Part shown: positions 29,236 through 37,499 of the stretch, piece after piece
How positions within the stretch are numbered: the stretch's first letter is position 1
Layout: each line of letters starts with the position of its first letter
Origin: JALHSW01 sp963720675
GTDB lineage: Bacteria; Actinomycetota; Acidimicrobiia; IMCC26256; PALSA-555
Assembly: GCA_963720675.1 (NCBI GenBank)
Contig: CAVRGH010000010.1
Span: forward strand, 1,550,001-1,614,000
Reading direction: 5' to 3'
Length of the DNA stretch: 64,000 nucleotides
Notes under the pieces: model-generated
Told to the model about the DNA's origin: nothing
Database searches by the model: none
What the model saw: the letters and a program-made list of their open reading frames with translations, nothing else
Program-made: the position numbers and the translations under genes

Positions 29236-30359
29236 CGTGCGGCTCCCGTCGACACTGTCGCCTCGGCCGGATCGATGCGCAGCACGCGACGGATCGCGGC
29301 GAGTGACGCGACGATGGCGAGGACCGCGACCGCGGCGCCGCGGCTGACCACGGTCGAGAGCTCGAACGAGATCGGGAAGTTGGGGCTCGACGCCTGCGCA
29401 GCGAGCGCCAAGAGGACGGCGCCGAACACGATCCCGCCGAGGACGACTGCGACGACCTGCACCAGCAGCGACCGGGTGAGGAAGCCGGCGTCGGCGCCGA
29501 TCGCGCGCAGCAGCGTGAGCGAGGTGGACTTCTGCACCGTGAGAATCACGAAGAAGATCCCCACGACCAGGGTCACCACGACGAACGCGAGGGTGAGGAT
29601 GATCGTGAACGAAGTCGTGACCCCCGAGACGCCCGGCAGCGAGTCGGCCGCGGTCGCACGATCGAGCGCTTCGACGCCCGGCACCTGCCGCGTGATGCGG
29701 TCGGCGAGTGCCCCCGGATCGACCCCGGGCTTCGGCGCGACTGCGACGATCGACGGGAGGATCACGGTGGCGTCCGGGCTCTGGACGCGCGAGGCGGCCT
29801 CGAAGGTGCGGTACGACGTGAAGATCGTCGGGCTCACGCTGAAGCGACTCTCCGACGCCAGCCCGACGATGCGAATCGGTGTGGTGCCCTCGGGTCCGAG
29901 CACCTGCACGCGGTCCCCGATGCCGAGTCCGCGGTCTGCGTCGATGTCACTCGCGACGCCCTCGCCCGCGCGTCGCGGCAGGCGACCATCGTCCAGGCGG
30001 GTCGGCGCGCCCGGACCGCCGAGGACGTAGCCGAAGAGCGATGCGTCGAGCGTCTCCTCCGACGTCCGGATCGTGAAGGTGCCCTGGCCGAGCGGCTCGG
30101 CTCGCTCGACGCCGCGGACCGCGGCAGTCTGCGCGACCTGCTCGGGGGTGACGACGCTCCCCTCGAGGTTCTTGCGGGCCTCGTCGTTGTAGACCACGAC
30201 CTGGGCCGACTGGTGCTCCAGCGCACCCGAGAAGAACCCGAGCAGGGTGGTCAAGAGCGTCTGTTGGAACAGGATCAGGAAGACGAGCAGCCCGACGGCA
30301 CCCATCAGCATCCCGAAACGCACCTTGGCGCGCCGCATCTCCCGGAGAGCGAGGCGCAT
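29232..30359 (-). CDS. ABC transporter permease, FtsX/MacB type (first)
   Basis: 375-residue permease with the same 1+3 helix layout: GMLMGAVGLLVFLILFQQTLL near the N-terminus, a periplasm-facing domain, then ILTLAFVVVTLVVGIFFVIL, LVQVVAVVLGGIVFGAVLL and a last helix before RRVLRIDPAEAT. Its ATG at 30359 is only 2 nt after the B12-type regulator's stop, so the regulator, both permeases and the ATPase form one operon. Confidence 0.9.
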   Translation of the reverse strand: MRLALREMRRAKVRFGMLMGAVGLLVFLILFQQTLLTTLLGFFSGALEHQSAQVVVYNDEARKNLEGSVVTPEQVAQTAAVRGVERAEPLGQGTFTIRTSEETLDASLFGYVLGGPGAPTRLDDGRLPRRAGEGVASDIDADRGLGIGDRVQVLGPEGTTPIRIVGLASESRFSVSPTIFTSYRTFEAASRVQSPDATVILPSIVAVAPKPGVDPGALADRITRQVPGVEALDRATAADSLPGVSGVTTSFTIILTLAFVVVTLVVGIFFVILTVQKSTSLTLLRAIGADAGFLTRSLLVQVVAVVLGGIVFGAVLLALAAQASSPNFPISFELSTVVSRGAAVAVLAIVASLAAIRRVLRIDPAEATVSTGAAR

Positions 30360-30361
30360 GA

Positions 30362-31222
30362 TCAGCGCTGCCGCGGTGGACGGACGGCCGGTGCGATCCG
30401 CTCGATCGCGGCGAGGGCCGCGCGTGCGTCGGTACCGGTCCAGCCGTCGGCGCCGATGCGCTCGGCGTGGCGCGCGTCTGTGATCGCACCACCGCCCACG
30501 AGCACCGCCGCGCCGACACCGGCGCCTTTGATCGATGCGATGGTCGCCGCAAGCTCCCGGTCGCGACCCGAGATCGATGCGCCGATGCACACCGCGACGA
30601 GGCGATCCGCAACCCGCGCCGCGTCGGCGAAGGACTCGGGCGGCGTGTCGGCTCCGAGGTCGACGACGCCGAAGCGCGCGTCGCGGAGCAGGTCCGAGAG
30701 GATCGCGGAAGGGAGCGCGTGGGTCTCGCCTCCCGGAGCCCCCAGGATGACCGTGCCGCGCGTCCGGCCGCGATGGGTGAACTGGGGACCGAGCCGCCCG
30801 ATCAGACGTTGCGCCACCACCGTCGCACGATGCTCGTCGGCGACCGTCAGCTCGCCGGCCGCCCATCGTTCACCGATCGACTGCAGCGACGGAACGACGA
30901 GCTCCAGGTGAATCTCGGCCGGAGTCGCGCCGGACGCGAGCGTCCGCTCGACGACGCTCCACGAGCCCACGACGTCGCCCGCGACCATGCGCCGCTCGAG
31001 GCGTTCACGTGCCAGTGCGCGTGTCCCGCGCGGCGCGGGTCGGGAGCGTGGCTGGCGGAAGCGATCGAGGTCGGCGGGGTCGATTCGCCACTGCGCGCCA
31101 TCACGGCTCGCGGGCAGTCGGCCCGTGCGCACGTAACGGTACGCAGTCATGTAGTGGACGCCGAGCTCCGCAGCGGCAGCAGTCAGGCTGATGGGCGCTC
31201 GACGCTCCATGACCTTCCTCAT
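30362..31222 (-). CDS. CarH-like cobalamin-binding regulator with excisionase-type HTH
   Basis: 286-residue putative DNA-binding B12 photoreceptor. Residues 11-57 form a helix-turn-helix (LTAAAAELGVHYMTAYRYVRTGRLPA) of the excisionase/MerR class. The middle carries the CarH light-sensing motif W-x9-EH exactly (Trp120, Glu130, His131). The C-terminal B12 domain has GGETHALPSAILSDLL, where His168 would be the lower cobalt ligand, and VLVGGGAITDA. In Thermus CarH, Trp131/Glu141/His142 and His177 have matching spacing. CarH represses carotenoid genes in the dark with adenosylcobalamin and releases DNA in light. Here it leads an ABC operon. Starts at 31222 and 31210 are both possible. Confidence 0.85.
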   Translation of the reverse strand: MRKVMERRAPISLTAAAAELGVHYMTAYRYVRTGRLPASRDGAQWRIDPADLDRFRQPRSRPAPRGTRALARERLERRMVAGDVVGSWSVVERTLASGATPAEIHLELVVPSLQSIGERWAAGELTVADEHRATVVAQRLIGRLGPQFTHRGRTRGTVILGAPGGETHALPSAILSDLLRDARFGVVDLGADTPPESFADAARVADRLVAVCIGASISGRDRELAATIASIKGAGVGAAVLVGGGAITDARHAERIGADGWTGTDARAALAAIERIAPAVRPPRQR

Positions 31223-31281
31223 GTCCCTCGCTGCTCCTACCGATGATGATCGCACGACGTTGGTCGTCCTCGAGGTGTTGG

Positions 31282-31330
31282 CGGTGTGGGAGGGGGTGGG
31301 TGCGGGGCGTCGGGGCCCCCTCCCACACCG
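31282..31330 (-). terminator. Strong hairpin between fasciclin gene and regulator
   Basis: Perfect 15-bp inverted repeat CGGTGTGGGAGGGGG / CCCCCTCCCACACCG with a 19-nt loop, just after the fasciclin stop (31338). There is no T-run, so it would act as a high-GC terminator or mRNA 3'-end stabiliser that isolates the fasciclin message from the regulator operon. Confidence 0.55.
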
Positions 31331-31337
31331 CGATCTT

Positions 31338-31907
31338 CTAGGCCGACGGCTGCAGGACTCCGTCGATCACGTGCACGACCCCGTTCTTCGCCTTGAGGTC
31401 CGTCGCGGTGATGTTCACCACGTTGCCGTTGGCGTCCGTGATCGTGGCCGTTCCGTCATCGTTGACCGTGACCGTGAGGTCCTCGCCCTGCACGGTCGTG
31501 ACGACCTGCTCACCCGGCTGGAGGTCCTTCGCGAGGATCCGGCCGGACACGACGTGGTACGTGAGGATGTTCCCCAGTGCATCCGGGTCCTCGAGGAGCG
31601 CGTTCAGGTCGGCTTCGGGGACCTCGGCGAACGCCGCGTTCGTCGGAGCGAAGACCGTGAACGGACCCTTGCCCTTCAGCGTCTTGACGAGGTCGGCGGC
31701 GCCGACCGCCGTGACCAGCGTGGAGAAGTCGTCGCTGCTCTTGGCCACGGCGATGACCGTCTTGGGCTTCTTCTTCTCGCCGGCCGAGACCGCGGCGGGC
31801 GCGCTCGAGCCCGAGGCGGCGAACGCCGTGCCGCCGAGCGCCGAGACGCCGACCGCGACGCTCAGCGCGGCGACACCCAGGATGCGTGCGGGATTCCGGT
31901 GGGACAT
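31338..31907 (-). CDS. Secreted fasciclin (FAS1) domain protein
   Basis: 189-residue exported protein with a signal peptide (core VAALSVAVGVSALGG, cleavage near AFA/AS) and a single FAS1 adhesion domain. The domain motifs are FSTLVTAVGAADLVKTLKG with GPFTVFAPTNAAF (H1) and NGVVHVIDGVLQP (H2). Similar to mycobacterial MPT70/MPT83-type and other actinobacterial FAS1 proteins that bind surfaces or lipids. The ATG at 31907 follows a GGAGG-type site (GGAGGTCCCCAT). It lies upstream of the CarH-like regulator on the same strand, separated by the hairpin. Confidence 0.93.
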   Translation of the reverse strand: MSHRNPARILGVAALSVAVGVSALGGTAFAASGSSAPAAVSAGEKKKPKTVIAVAKSSDDFSTLVTAVGAADLVKTLKGKGPFTVFAPTNAAFAEVPEADLNALLEDPDALGNILTYHVVSGRILAKDLQPGEQVVTTVQGEDLTVTVNDDGTATITDANGNVVNITATDLKAKNGVVHVIDGVLQPSA

Positions 31908-31953
31908 ATGGGGACCTCCAGGTCGAGGCCGGACGGGTGTCCGGCGACTCCCT

Positions 31954-31974
31954 GGTAATTAGGTGCTAAGTACC
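31954..31974. promoter_or_regulatory. Near-perfect palindrome between fasciclin and channel genes
   Basis: GGTAATTAG-GTG-CTAAGTACC has 9-bp arms with one mismatch and a 3-nt spacer. It is AT-rich against a GC-rich background and lies 47 bp upstream of the fasciclin ATG and about 70 bp upstream of the channel ATG. It looks like an operator; the cognate regulator is unknown, and the CarH-like protein is a candidate. Confidence 0.45.
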
Positions 31975-32042
31975 CTACCGGATTGCCGGAAGCGGAAGAA
32001 ATCGGGAGGGGCGGGCCACACCCTCGGTAGCGTGCACGCGCG

Positions 32043-33071
32043 ATGACCGACTGGCGGCGAGTGCGACTGGGGGTCATGACGCTCGCCGGCATCATGCTCC
32101 TCGGGACGCTCGGCTACGTGGCGTTCGGCTTCAGCCTCCTCAACGCGCTGTACCAGACGGTGACCACGGTCTCGACCGTGGGCTTCCGCGAAGTCGAACC
32201 GTTGACGGACGGCGCCAAGGTCTTCACGATCGTGCTCATCCTCCTCGGGGTGGGGACCGCGCTGTACACGTTCAGCGTGCTCATCGAGACGGTGCTCGAA
32301 GGACAGCTCAGCGGTGTGTTCAGGAGGCAACGGATGGACCGTCGGATCGACCGCATGCACGACCACGTCATCATCTGCGGCTGGGGGCGAGTGGGGCGCG
32401 CGATCGCGCGCGAGCTGATGTCGGCCGATCAGGAGCATGTCGTCATCGACCTGGACCCGGAGAGGATCAAGCAGTCGACCGCGGCCGCGGTCCTCGGGGA
32501 TGCCACCGACGACGCGGTGCTCGAGCAGGCCGGCGTCCACCGGGCGCGAGCCCTCGTCGCCGCGCTCGAGAGCGACGCAGGGAACCTCTTCGTCACGCTG
32601 AACGCCCGGACCGCGAACCCCGACCTCTTCATCGTCTCGCGCGTCCGCATCGAGAAGAACGAGGACAAGCTGCAACGTGCCGGTGCCGACCGGGTCGTCA
32701 ACCCACAGAGCATCGGCGGCGCGCGCGCCGCGGCCTTCCTGCTCCAACCCCACGTCACGGAGTTCCTCGACGTCGTGATGCGAGATCGCGACATCGAGTT
32801 CCGGCTCGAGGAGATCACGGTGCCGCCGGGCTCTCCCCTCGCCGGGCGCAGCATCCGCGAGGCACAGGTGCGGGATCAGACGGGTGCCCTGGTGCTCGCG
32901 CTCCGTCAACGCGACGGTGCGTTCCTCACCAACCCGGGCCCCGAGCTCGTGCTCGAAGCCGGCCAGATCCTGATCGCGATCGGCACGAAAGCCGAGCTCG
33001 ATGCACTCGAGGTGCTTGCCGGCGACCGAGGCGCGGATTCCCCGACGCCGCGCCCCGTCGGACCGGCGTGA
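32043..33071 (+). CDS. Two-TM potassium channel with RCK (TrkA-N/TrkA-C) domains
   Basis: 342-residue membrane protein. TM1 (LGVMTLAGIMLLGTLGYVAFG), pore loop with filter TVGF (TVTTVSTVGFREV), TM2 (VFTIVLILLGVGTALYTFSVL), then a cytoplasmic RCK domain: Rossmann VIICGWGRVGRAIARELM, VIDLDPER, GDATDD, and a TrkA-C domain (EITVPPGSPLAGRSIREAQV). This is the MthK/Kch-type layout, conducting K+ under ligand control. A -10-like TAGCGT is 9 nt before the ATG. It is convergent with the PPDK-like gene. Confidence 0.93.
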   Translation: MTDWRRVRLGVMTLAGIMLLGTLGYVAFGFSLLNALYQTVTTVSTVGFREVEPLTDGAKVFTIVLILLGVGTALYTFSVLIETVLEGQLSGVFRRQRMDRRIDRMHDHVIICGWGRVGRAIARELMSADQEHVVIDLDPERIKQSTAAAVLGDATDDAVLEQAGVHRARALVAALESDAGNLFVTLNARTANPDLFIVSRVRIEKNEDKLQRAGADRVVNPQSIGGARAAAFLLQPHVTEFLDVVMRDRDIEFRLEEITVPPGSPLAGRSIREAQVRDQTGALVLALRQRDGAFLTNPGPELVLEAGQILIAIGTKAELDALEVLAGDRGADSPTPRPVGPA

Positions 33072-33089
33072 CCTCGACGGCAGTGCGCC

Positions 33090-34787
33090 TCAGGTCGAGC
33101 GTCGATCCAGCGCGGCATGGGCCGCGAGCAGCCGCTCGCCGGGTGACCGGCCGTCGGCATCCTCGCCGGAGAGCTCGTCGGCCCAGCCGAGCAACGTCTC
33201 CAGCTGCGGAAGCGCTGCTCCTCCGACCGACGCTTCCGCGCCGCGCCGGATCTCGCCCGTCGTGCCGTCGATCGACAGCACGTCGCCTTCACGAAGCACG
33301 ACCCCGCCGATCCTGACCTCGTTCCCGTCGAACACCAGGGCTTCGGCACCAACCACCGCCGGGATCCCCCAACCGCGTGCGACGACCGCGGCATGGCTCA
33401 CGAGGCCACCCCGTGCGGTCAGGATCCCCTCCGCGACCTGCATGCCGTGCACATCCTCCGGGGATGTGTCCGCCCGAACCAGGAGCACCCGGTCGCCCCG
33501 TTCGACGGCGTCGACGCACGCGTCGGCCGACAGGCACACCCGACCGGTCGCGGCACCGGGCGAAGCGGCAAGACCGGTCGCGAGCACCTCGCCGCCGCCG
33601 AGCGTGCCCCGGGCCAGGTGCTCGAGCTGCTCGGGGCGCACGCGCCGGACCGCCTCGGCCGGGCTGATCTGCCACGAGTCCTGCTCGACCAGGTCGACCG
33701 CGATCCGGACCGCCGCGGCCGCCGTGCGCTTGCCCACCCGGATCTGGAGCATCCACAACCGACCGGACTCGATGGTGAACTCCGTCTCGCAGAGGTCCTG
33801 ATAGTGCGCCTCCAGCCGGTCCATGATCTCGAGGAACTCCGCGTGGGCCTCGGGGAACCGGCGCCGCAGGTCGTCGAGGTCTTCGGTCCGGCTCTCGCCG
33901 TCGACGACGTCCTGACCCTGCGCCTGCACCAGGAAGTCCCCGTACGCGCCCGGCTCACCCGTCGCGGGGTTGCGACTGAAGGCCACCCCGGTCCCCGAGT
34001 TGGCGTCGCGGTTGCCGAAGACCATGCACTGCACGTTCGCGGCCGTCCCGAGATCGTCCGCGATCGCGTCGTGCCGTCGGTACGCACGGGCCCGTTCGCC
34101 ATCCCAGGATGCGAACACCGCTTCGATGGCCGCGCGCAGCTGCCCACGCGGCTCGGGCAGCGGGCGGCCCGAAGCCGCCTCGAGCGACGCGAGGAGATCG
34201 CGGCACAGTGCCTCGAGCTCGTCCGGGCCGAGCGACCCGACGTCGGGGCGATCCGAACGTGCCAGGGCTTCGGCCTCGATCTGCCGGAACGGCGCGGGAT
34301 CGAGGCCGAGCACCACCTCTCCGTACATGGTGATGAAGCGTCGGTACGAGTCCATCGCGCATCGCTCCCCCACGTGGCGAGCGAACCCGCCGACCGTCGC
34401 GGGAGTGAGGCCGAGGTCGAGGACGGTGTCGAGCATGCCCGGCATCGACCGCGCCGCTCCCGACCGGACGCTCACGAGCAGCGGATCGTCGGGATCGCCG
34501 AAGCGCCGGCCGACGGTCGTCTCGAGGCGCTCGAGGGCAGCGGCAACCTGCGCGTCGAGTCCGGCCGGCCACCCCTCGGCCCGGTACGTCCGGCAGGCCT
34601 CGGTGGTGATGGTGAACCCCGGGGGGACCGGCAGCGCGAGGACCGACGTCATCTCGGCGAGGTTGGCGCCCTTTCCCCCGAGCAGATCCACGAGCGCGCG
34701 CGGCTCGTCGTGGTGATGCTCGAACGGGTACACCAAACGTTCCGGATCTGTGCGCGAGGAGGCCGCGGGCGGCGTTCGATCGTTCAC
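33090..34787 (-). CDS. Short pyruvate phosphate dikinase-like protein lacking the PEP domain
   Basis: 565 residues against about 880 for full PPDK. Contains the N-terminal ATP-grasp nucleotide-binding domain (LLGGKGANLAEMTSVLALPVPPGFT; SVRSGAARSMPGMLDTVL; VFGNRDANSGTGVAFSRNPATGE) and the phosphohistidine swivelling domain with catalytic His in GGLVSHAAVVARGWGIPAVVG (near 455). The C-terminal PEP/pyruvate TIM barrel is absent and the stop lies 18 bp from the convergent channel gene. It may phosphorylate its His from ATP and pass phosphate to a separate partner, or act on another acceptor. The start is GTG at 34787. Divergent from a winged-helix gene. Confidence 0.88.
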   Translation of the reverse strand: MNDRTPPAASSRTDPERLVYPFEHHHDEPRALVDLLGGKGANLAEMTSVLALPVPPGFTITTEACRTYRAEGWPAGLDAQVAAALERLETTVGRRFGDPDDPLLVSVRSGAARSMPGMLDTVLDLGLTPATVGGFARHVGERCAMDSYRRFITMYGEVVLGLDPAPFRQIEAEALARSDRPDVGSLGPDELEALCRDLLASLEAASGRPLPEPRGQLRAAIEAVFASWDGERARAYRRHDAIADDLGTAANVQCMVFGNRDANSGTGVAFSRNPATGEPGAYGDFLVQAQGQDVVDGESRTEDLDDLRRRFPEAHAEFLEIMDRLEAHYQDLCETEFTIESGRLWMLQIRVGKRTAAAAVRIAVDLVEQDSWQISPAEAVRRVRPEQLEHLARGTLGGGEVLATGLAASPGAATGRVCLSADACVDAVERGDRVLLVRADTSPEDVHGMQVAEGILTARGGLVSHAAVVARGWGIPAVVGAEALVFDGNEVRIGGVVLREGDVLSIDGTTGEIRRGAEASVGGAALPQLETLLGWADELSGEDADGRSPGERLLAAHAALDRRST

Positions 34788-34885
34788 GCGGACGACCCGT
34801 GCATCGGCGGCGGTACGCCCGGCGCCCTGAAGGCTGGCCGGTGATGGATGCGGGCCCGCGGCGTGGTGACCATAATCAACTTACC

Positions 34886-34901
34886 TCGTATACTATTCAG
34901 G
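34886..34901 (-). promoter_or_regulatory. Motif shared with the LDI-like gene upstream region (copy 1)
   Basis: Minus-strand CCTGAATAGTATACGA, about 100 bp upstream of the PPDK-like start. It matches 14 of 16 bases at 39465-39480. It contains a TAGTAT -10-like hexamer within an AT-rich island. Either an alternative promoter class or a shared operator. Confidence 0.35.
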
Positions 34902-34973
34902 ACGCGCAGGTTCGGCGCCGGGCCACGGTGCGGCGGTCGCGCGGGCGCCCGACCGTCCAGGAGAGCGGACTCA

Positions 34974-35589
34974 GTGAACACCCCACCCGAGCTCCTCCTC
35001 CATCACCTCGTCATCAAGGGTCTGGCCGACGCCGACGCGCTGGGGCGGTGCAGCGGCCTCGCACCCGACGAGGTCGACGCAGCGCTGGCGACGTTGCTCG
35101 CCGATGACCTGGTGCTCGAACGGACCGGCCGGCTGAGCGGCTTCGCGCCGACACCGTCCGGTCGGGAAGCAGACAAGGTCGCCACGGCGAGCGGACAGCC
35201 TCCGCCTGCGACGCGACGAGCTTGCAGCCTGGTACGGCCGCTTCGAGGAGGTCAACGCGCAGTTCAAGGAGCTCTGCGCGGCGTGGCAGATCGTCGACGG
35301 ACCCGGGGAACCGGTACCCAACGACCACACCGACGCGGCCTACGACGCGGCGATCGTCGAACGCCTCGCGGTCGTGCACGAGACGACCTACGCGATGCTC
35401 GGCGAAGTGGGAGACGCGCGACTGGATCGGTATGCCGAGCGACTCGCCGAGGCCGAGGCGGCAGTCCGCTCCGGCGACATGCGTCGCTTCACCACGCCGC
35501 TGAACGACTCCTACCACGACATCTGGATGGAGCTGCACCACGATCTCCTCGCCAGCTTCGATCGCGAGCGAACGGCCGCTGACGCCTGA
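34974..35589 (+). CDS. Winged-helix protein divergent from PPDK-like gene (frameshifted)
   Basis: About 205 residues after joining two frames. The N-terminal part (LLLHHLVIKGLADADALGR, then LAPDEVDAALATLLADDLVL) is a winged-helix fold; the C-terminal part is helical (LRRDELAAWYGRFEEVNAQF, HETTYAMLGEVGDARLDRY, LNDSYHDIWMELHHDLLASF). The frame breaks near 35190-35200. GTG at 34974 is the likely start. Divergence from the PPDK-like gene suggests it regulates, or works with, that protein; no named family is recognised with confidence. Confidence 0.65.
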
Positions 35590-35650
35590 GGGACGAGCGG
35601 ACCGGACCTCGTCGGCTGCGCACGCGGGTGCTCACGCTAACGTCGTCGGC

Positions 35651-36022
35651 GTGAGCGGAGGGATCGTGCTCGAGCTCGGCCACCCGTCGATCGGTCGCGA
35701 GGCCCGGGCGTTCGAGCTCGTCAACACCTTCCTGGCGTCGGTCGAGCAAGCACTGTCGGAGCAACGGCTCGAAGCGTTCCGGTGGTACGGGCTCGAGGAC
35801 GGGGACCTCGTCCAACGAGCGGCGATCATCGTGCTCGAGGGCACACCCCCGCAGATCGACCAGTTCGCGGCGTCGGAGGAGTTCCGAGAGCTGCGGTACG
35901 CCGCGCCGTCGTTCCTCCAGGCGTTCCGCGTCTCGCGCGCCCGGCCGACGGACACCATCGAGCCCGGCGCGGAGTCGCTGCTCACCACGATCCTGACCCG
36001 CTGGGGTCTGGTGGACGAGTGA
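35651..36022 (+). CDS. Conserved-type hypothetical protein, 123 aa
   Basis: I do not recognise the family. The sequence is soluble, with an N-terminal helical stretch (EARAFELVNTFLASVEQALS) followed by alternating segments (AAIIVLEGTPPQIDQF, SEEFRELRYAAPSFLQAFRV). A -10-like TAACGT is 7 nt before the GTG, indicating a leaderless start. Its TGA overlaps the next gene's GTG, so it is coupled to the winged-helix gene. Confidence 0.7.
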   Translation: MSGGIVLELGHPSIGREARAFELVNTFLASVEQALSEQRLEAFRWYGLEDGDLVQRAAIIVLEGTPPQIDQFAASEEFRELRYAAPSFLQAFRVSRARPTDTIEPGAESLLTTILTRWGLVDE

Positions 36023-36663
36023 CGGTGCCCTCCGCGATGGAGCCTGGCCCGACGGAGCCTGCCCCGATCCAACAGGACGGCCCCTCGCCGAACAGCGCGA
36101 GCGCGGTGCTGGAGCTCATCGTGCACCACGCCCATGAGGGCACCTACGAAGGGTTCCTCCACCAGCTCGGCGCGGAGCTGGGACTGTCGCCGACGCAGGT
36201 CTCCCGGGCGGTGCGAGCCCTGCGCGACGCTGACCGCATCGAGGTCCTCCAGCGGGGCCATGGCGCGCACCCGAGCCGGCTCCGGGTGCTCTCGCCCGAG
36301 CCACTGAGCTCGGAGCGAGAGCGCGCGGTGCGACCGGCCCTGGCCGACCGACTGCTGGTGCACCTCAACGACCTCTCGAGTGGTGGCGTCGTCGAACACC
36401 CGCTCGTCGAGGTCGCGCGTGAGCTCGACGTCGGCGCGCCGAGCGTCAGCCGTGCGCTCGGCCGGCTCGTCGACGCCGGCCTGGCTCGCGTCGACCGGGT
36501 CGGCACCCGCGGCCGGCCCACCCGCATCGCGCTGGTCGAGGCCGGTGACGACCACGGGGACGACCACGGCAGCGACGATCTCGCGCAGCTCAGGGCGGAG
36601 AACGACCGCCTGCTCCGAGAGGTTGCTCGACTGCGCGAACGGCTCGATGGCCCGAAGCCCTGA
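36019..36663 (+). CDS. Double winged-helix protein with C-terminal coiled coil
   Basis: 214 residues. Two winged-helix segments are visible: about 28-80 (GFLHQLGAELGLSPTQVSRAVRALRDADRIEV) and about 105-165 (LVEVARELDVGAPSVSRALGRLVDAGLARVDRV). They are followed by a His/Asp-rich linker and a short coiled coil (LAQLRAENDRLLREVARLRERL), probably for dimerisation. It is likely a transcription factor, target unknown. GTG 36019 overlaps the preceding stop; an ATG at 36037 is possible. Convergent with the SDR gene. Confidence 0.75.
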   Translation: MTVPSAMEPGPTEPAPIQQDGPSPNSASAVLELIVHHAHEGTYEGFLHQLGAELGLSPTQVSRAVRALRDADRIEVLQRGHGAHPSRLRVLSPEPLSSERERAVRPALADRLLVHLNDLSSGGVVEHPLVEVARELDVGAPSVSRALGRLVDAGLARVDRVGTRGRPTRIALVEAGDDHGDDHGSDDLAQLRAENDRLLREVARLRERLDGPKP

Positions 36664-36666
36664 CGA

Positions 36667-37431
36667 TCAGATCAGGTCGAAGCGCTTCATCCCGAGCACC
36701 CGCCGCAGGAACCTCGGCGTGTGACGCCGGATCCGCCAGAGCGCCTTGGCGCTCACGGTGGGAAGGACGAGGAACCGGCCTTTGTCGAGACCGCGCTCGA
36801 CCGCGACGATGACGCTCTGTGCCTCGATCGGCATCGCGCGCTTCTGAGCGTCGGCTTCGTGGAAGAAGTCGGGAAGCATGGGCGTCCGTACGGCCGGGGG
36901 GCACACGCACGCGAACGTCACGCCGCGACCGCGGTTCTCCATCCAGAGCGCCTCGCTGTAGGCCACGACCGCGAACTTCGTCGCGCAGTACGCACCCATC
37001 TTCGGCTGTGGGATCCAGCCCGCGAGTGATGCGAAGTTGACGAGCTGACCCTGCCCACGCTCGAGCATGCTCGGGAGCGTGGCCGCGGTGACGATCACCG
37101 TCCCCCCGTAGTTCACCTGCATGAGCCGCAGGATCTCCTCCGGGCTCTGCTCGACGAGCGGGCCGACCCGGGCGAGCCCCGCGACGTTCATCACTCGATC
37201 GAGCGGTCCGAGGGCCCGCGTGATGTCGGCGACCGTGCGCCGCACCTCGGACCCGTCCGTCACGTCGCAGACGTACGTGCTGATGAGGTCACTCCGAGCC
37301 GACGTCGTCGTCAGGCCCGCTTCGTTGACGTCGAGCGCAGCGACCGCGACACCACGCTCCGCGAGGTGCCACGCGGCAAGCTGGCCCATGCCGCTCCCCG
37401 CGCCCGTGATCAGTGCGGTGGCAGGTTGCAT
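36667..37431 (-). CDS. Short-chain dehydrogenase/reductase
   Basis: 254-residue classical SDR. Cofactor motif TGAGSGMGQL, NVAGLARVG in the NNAG position, catalytic Ser in NFASLAGW and YxxxK as YCATK. A basic, Trp-rich tail (ALWRIRRHTPRFLRRVLG) may contact the membrane. Starts at ATG 37431 with a GGAGAGAGG site. It lies 68 bp downstream of the LDI-like gene on the same strand, so it may oxidise that enzyme's alcohol product, as geraniol dehydrogenase does for LDI in Castellaniella (inference). Confidence 0.9.
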   Translation of the reverse strand: MQPATALITGAGSGMGQLAAWHLAERGVAVAALDVNEAGLTTTSARSDLISTYVCDVTDGSEVRRTVADITRALGPLDRVMNVAGLARVGPLVEQSPEEILRLMQVNYGGTVIVTAATLPSMLERGQGQLVNFASLAGWIPQPKMGAYCATKFAVVAYSEALWMENRGRGVTFACVCPPAVRTPMLPDFFHEADAQKRAMPIEAQSVIVAVERGLDKGRFLVLPTVSAKALWRIRRHTPRFLRRVLGMKRFDLI

Positions 37432-37499
37432 CCCGTGACCTCTCTCCTGTGCGGCATGCCGTAGGTGGCCTCGAGCAGGCGCGACGAGTCGAGCCGCCG

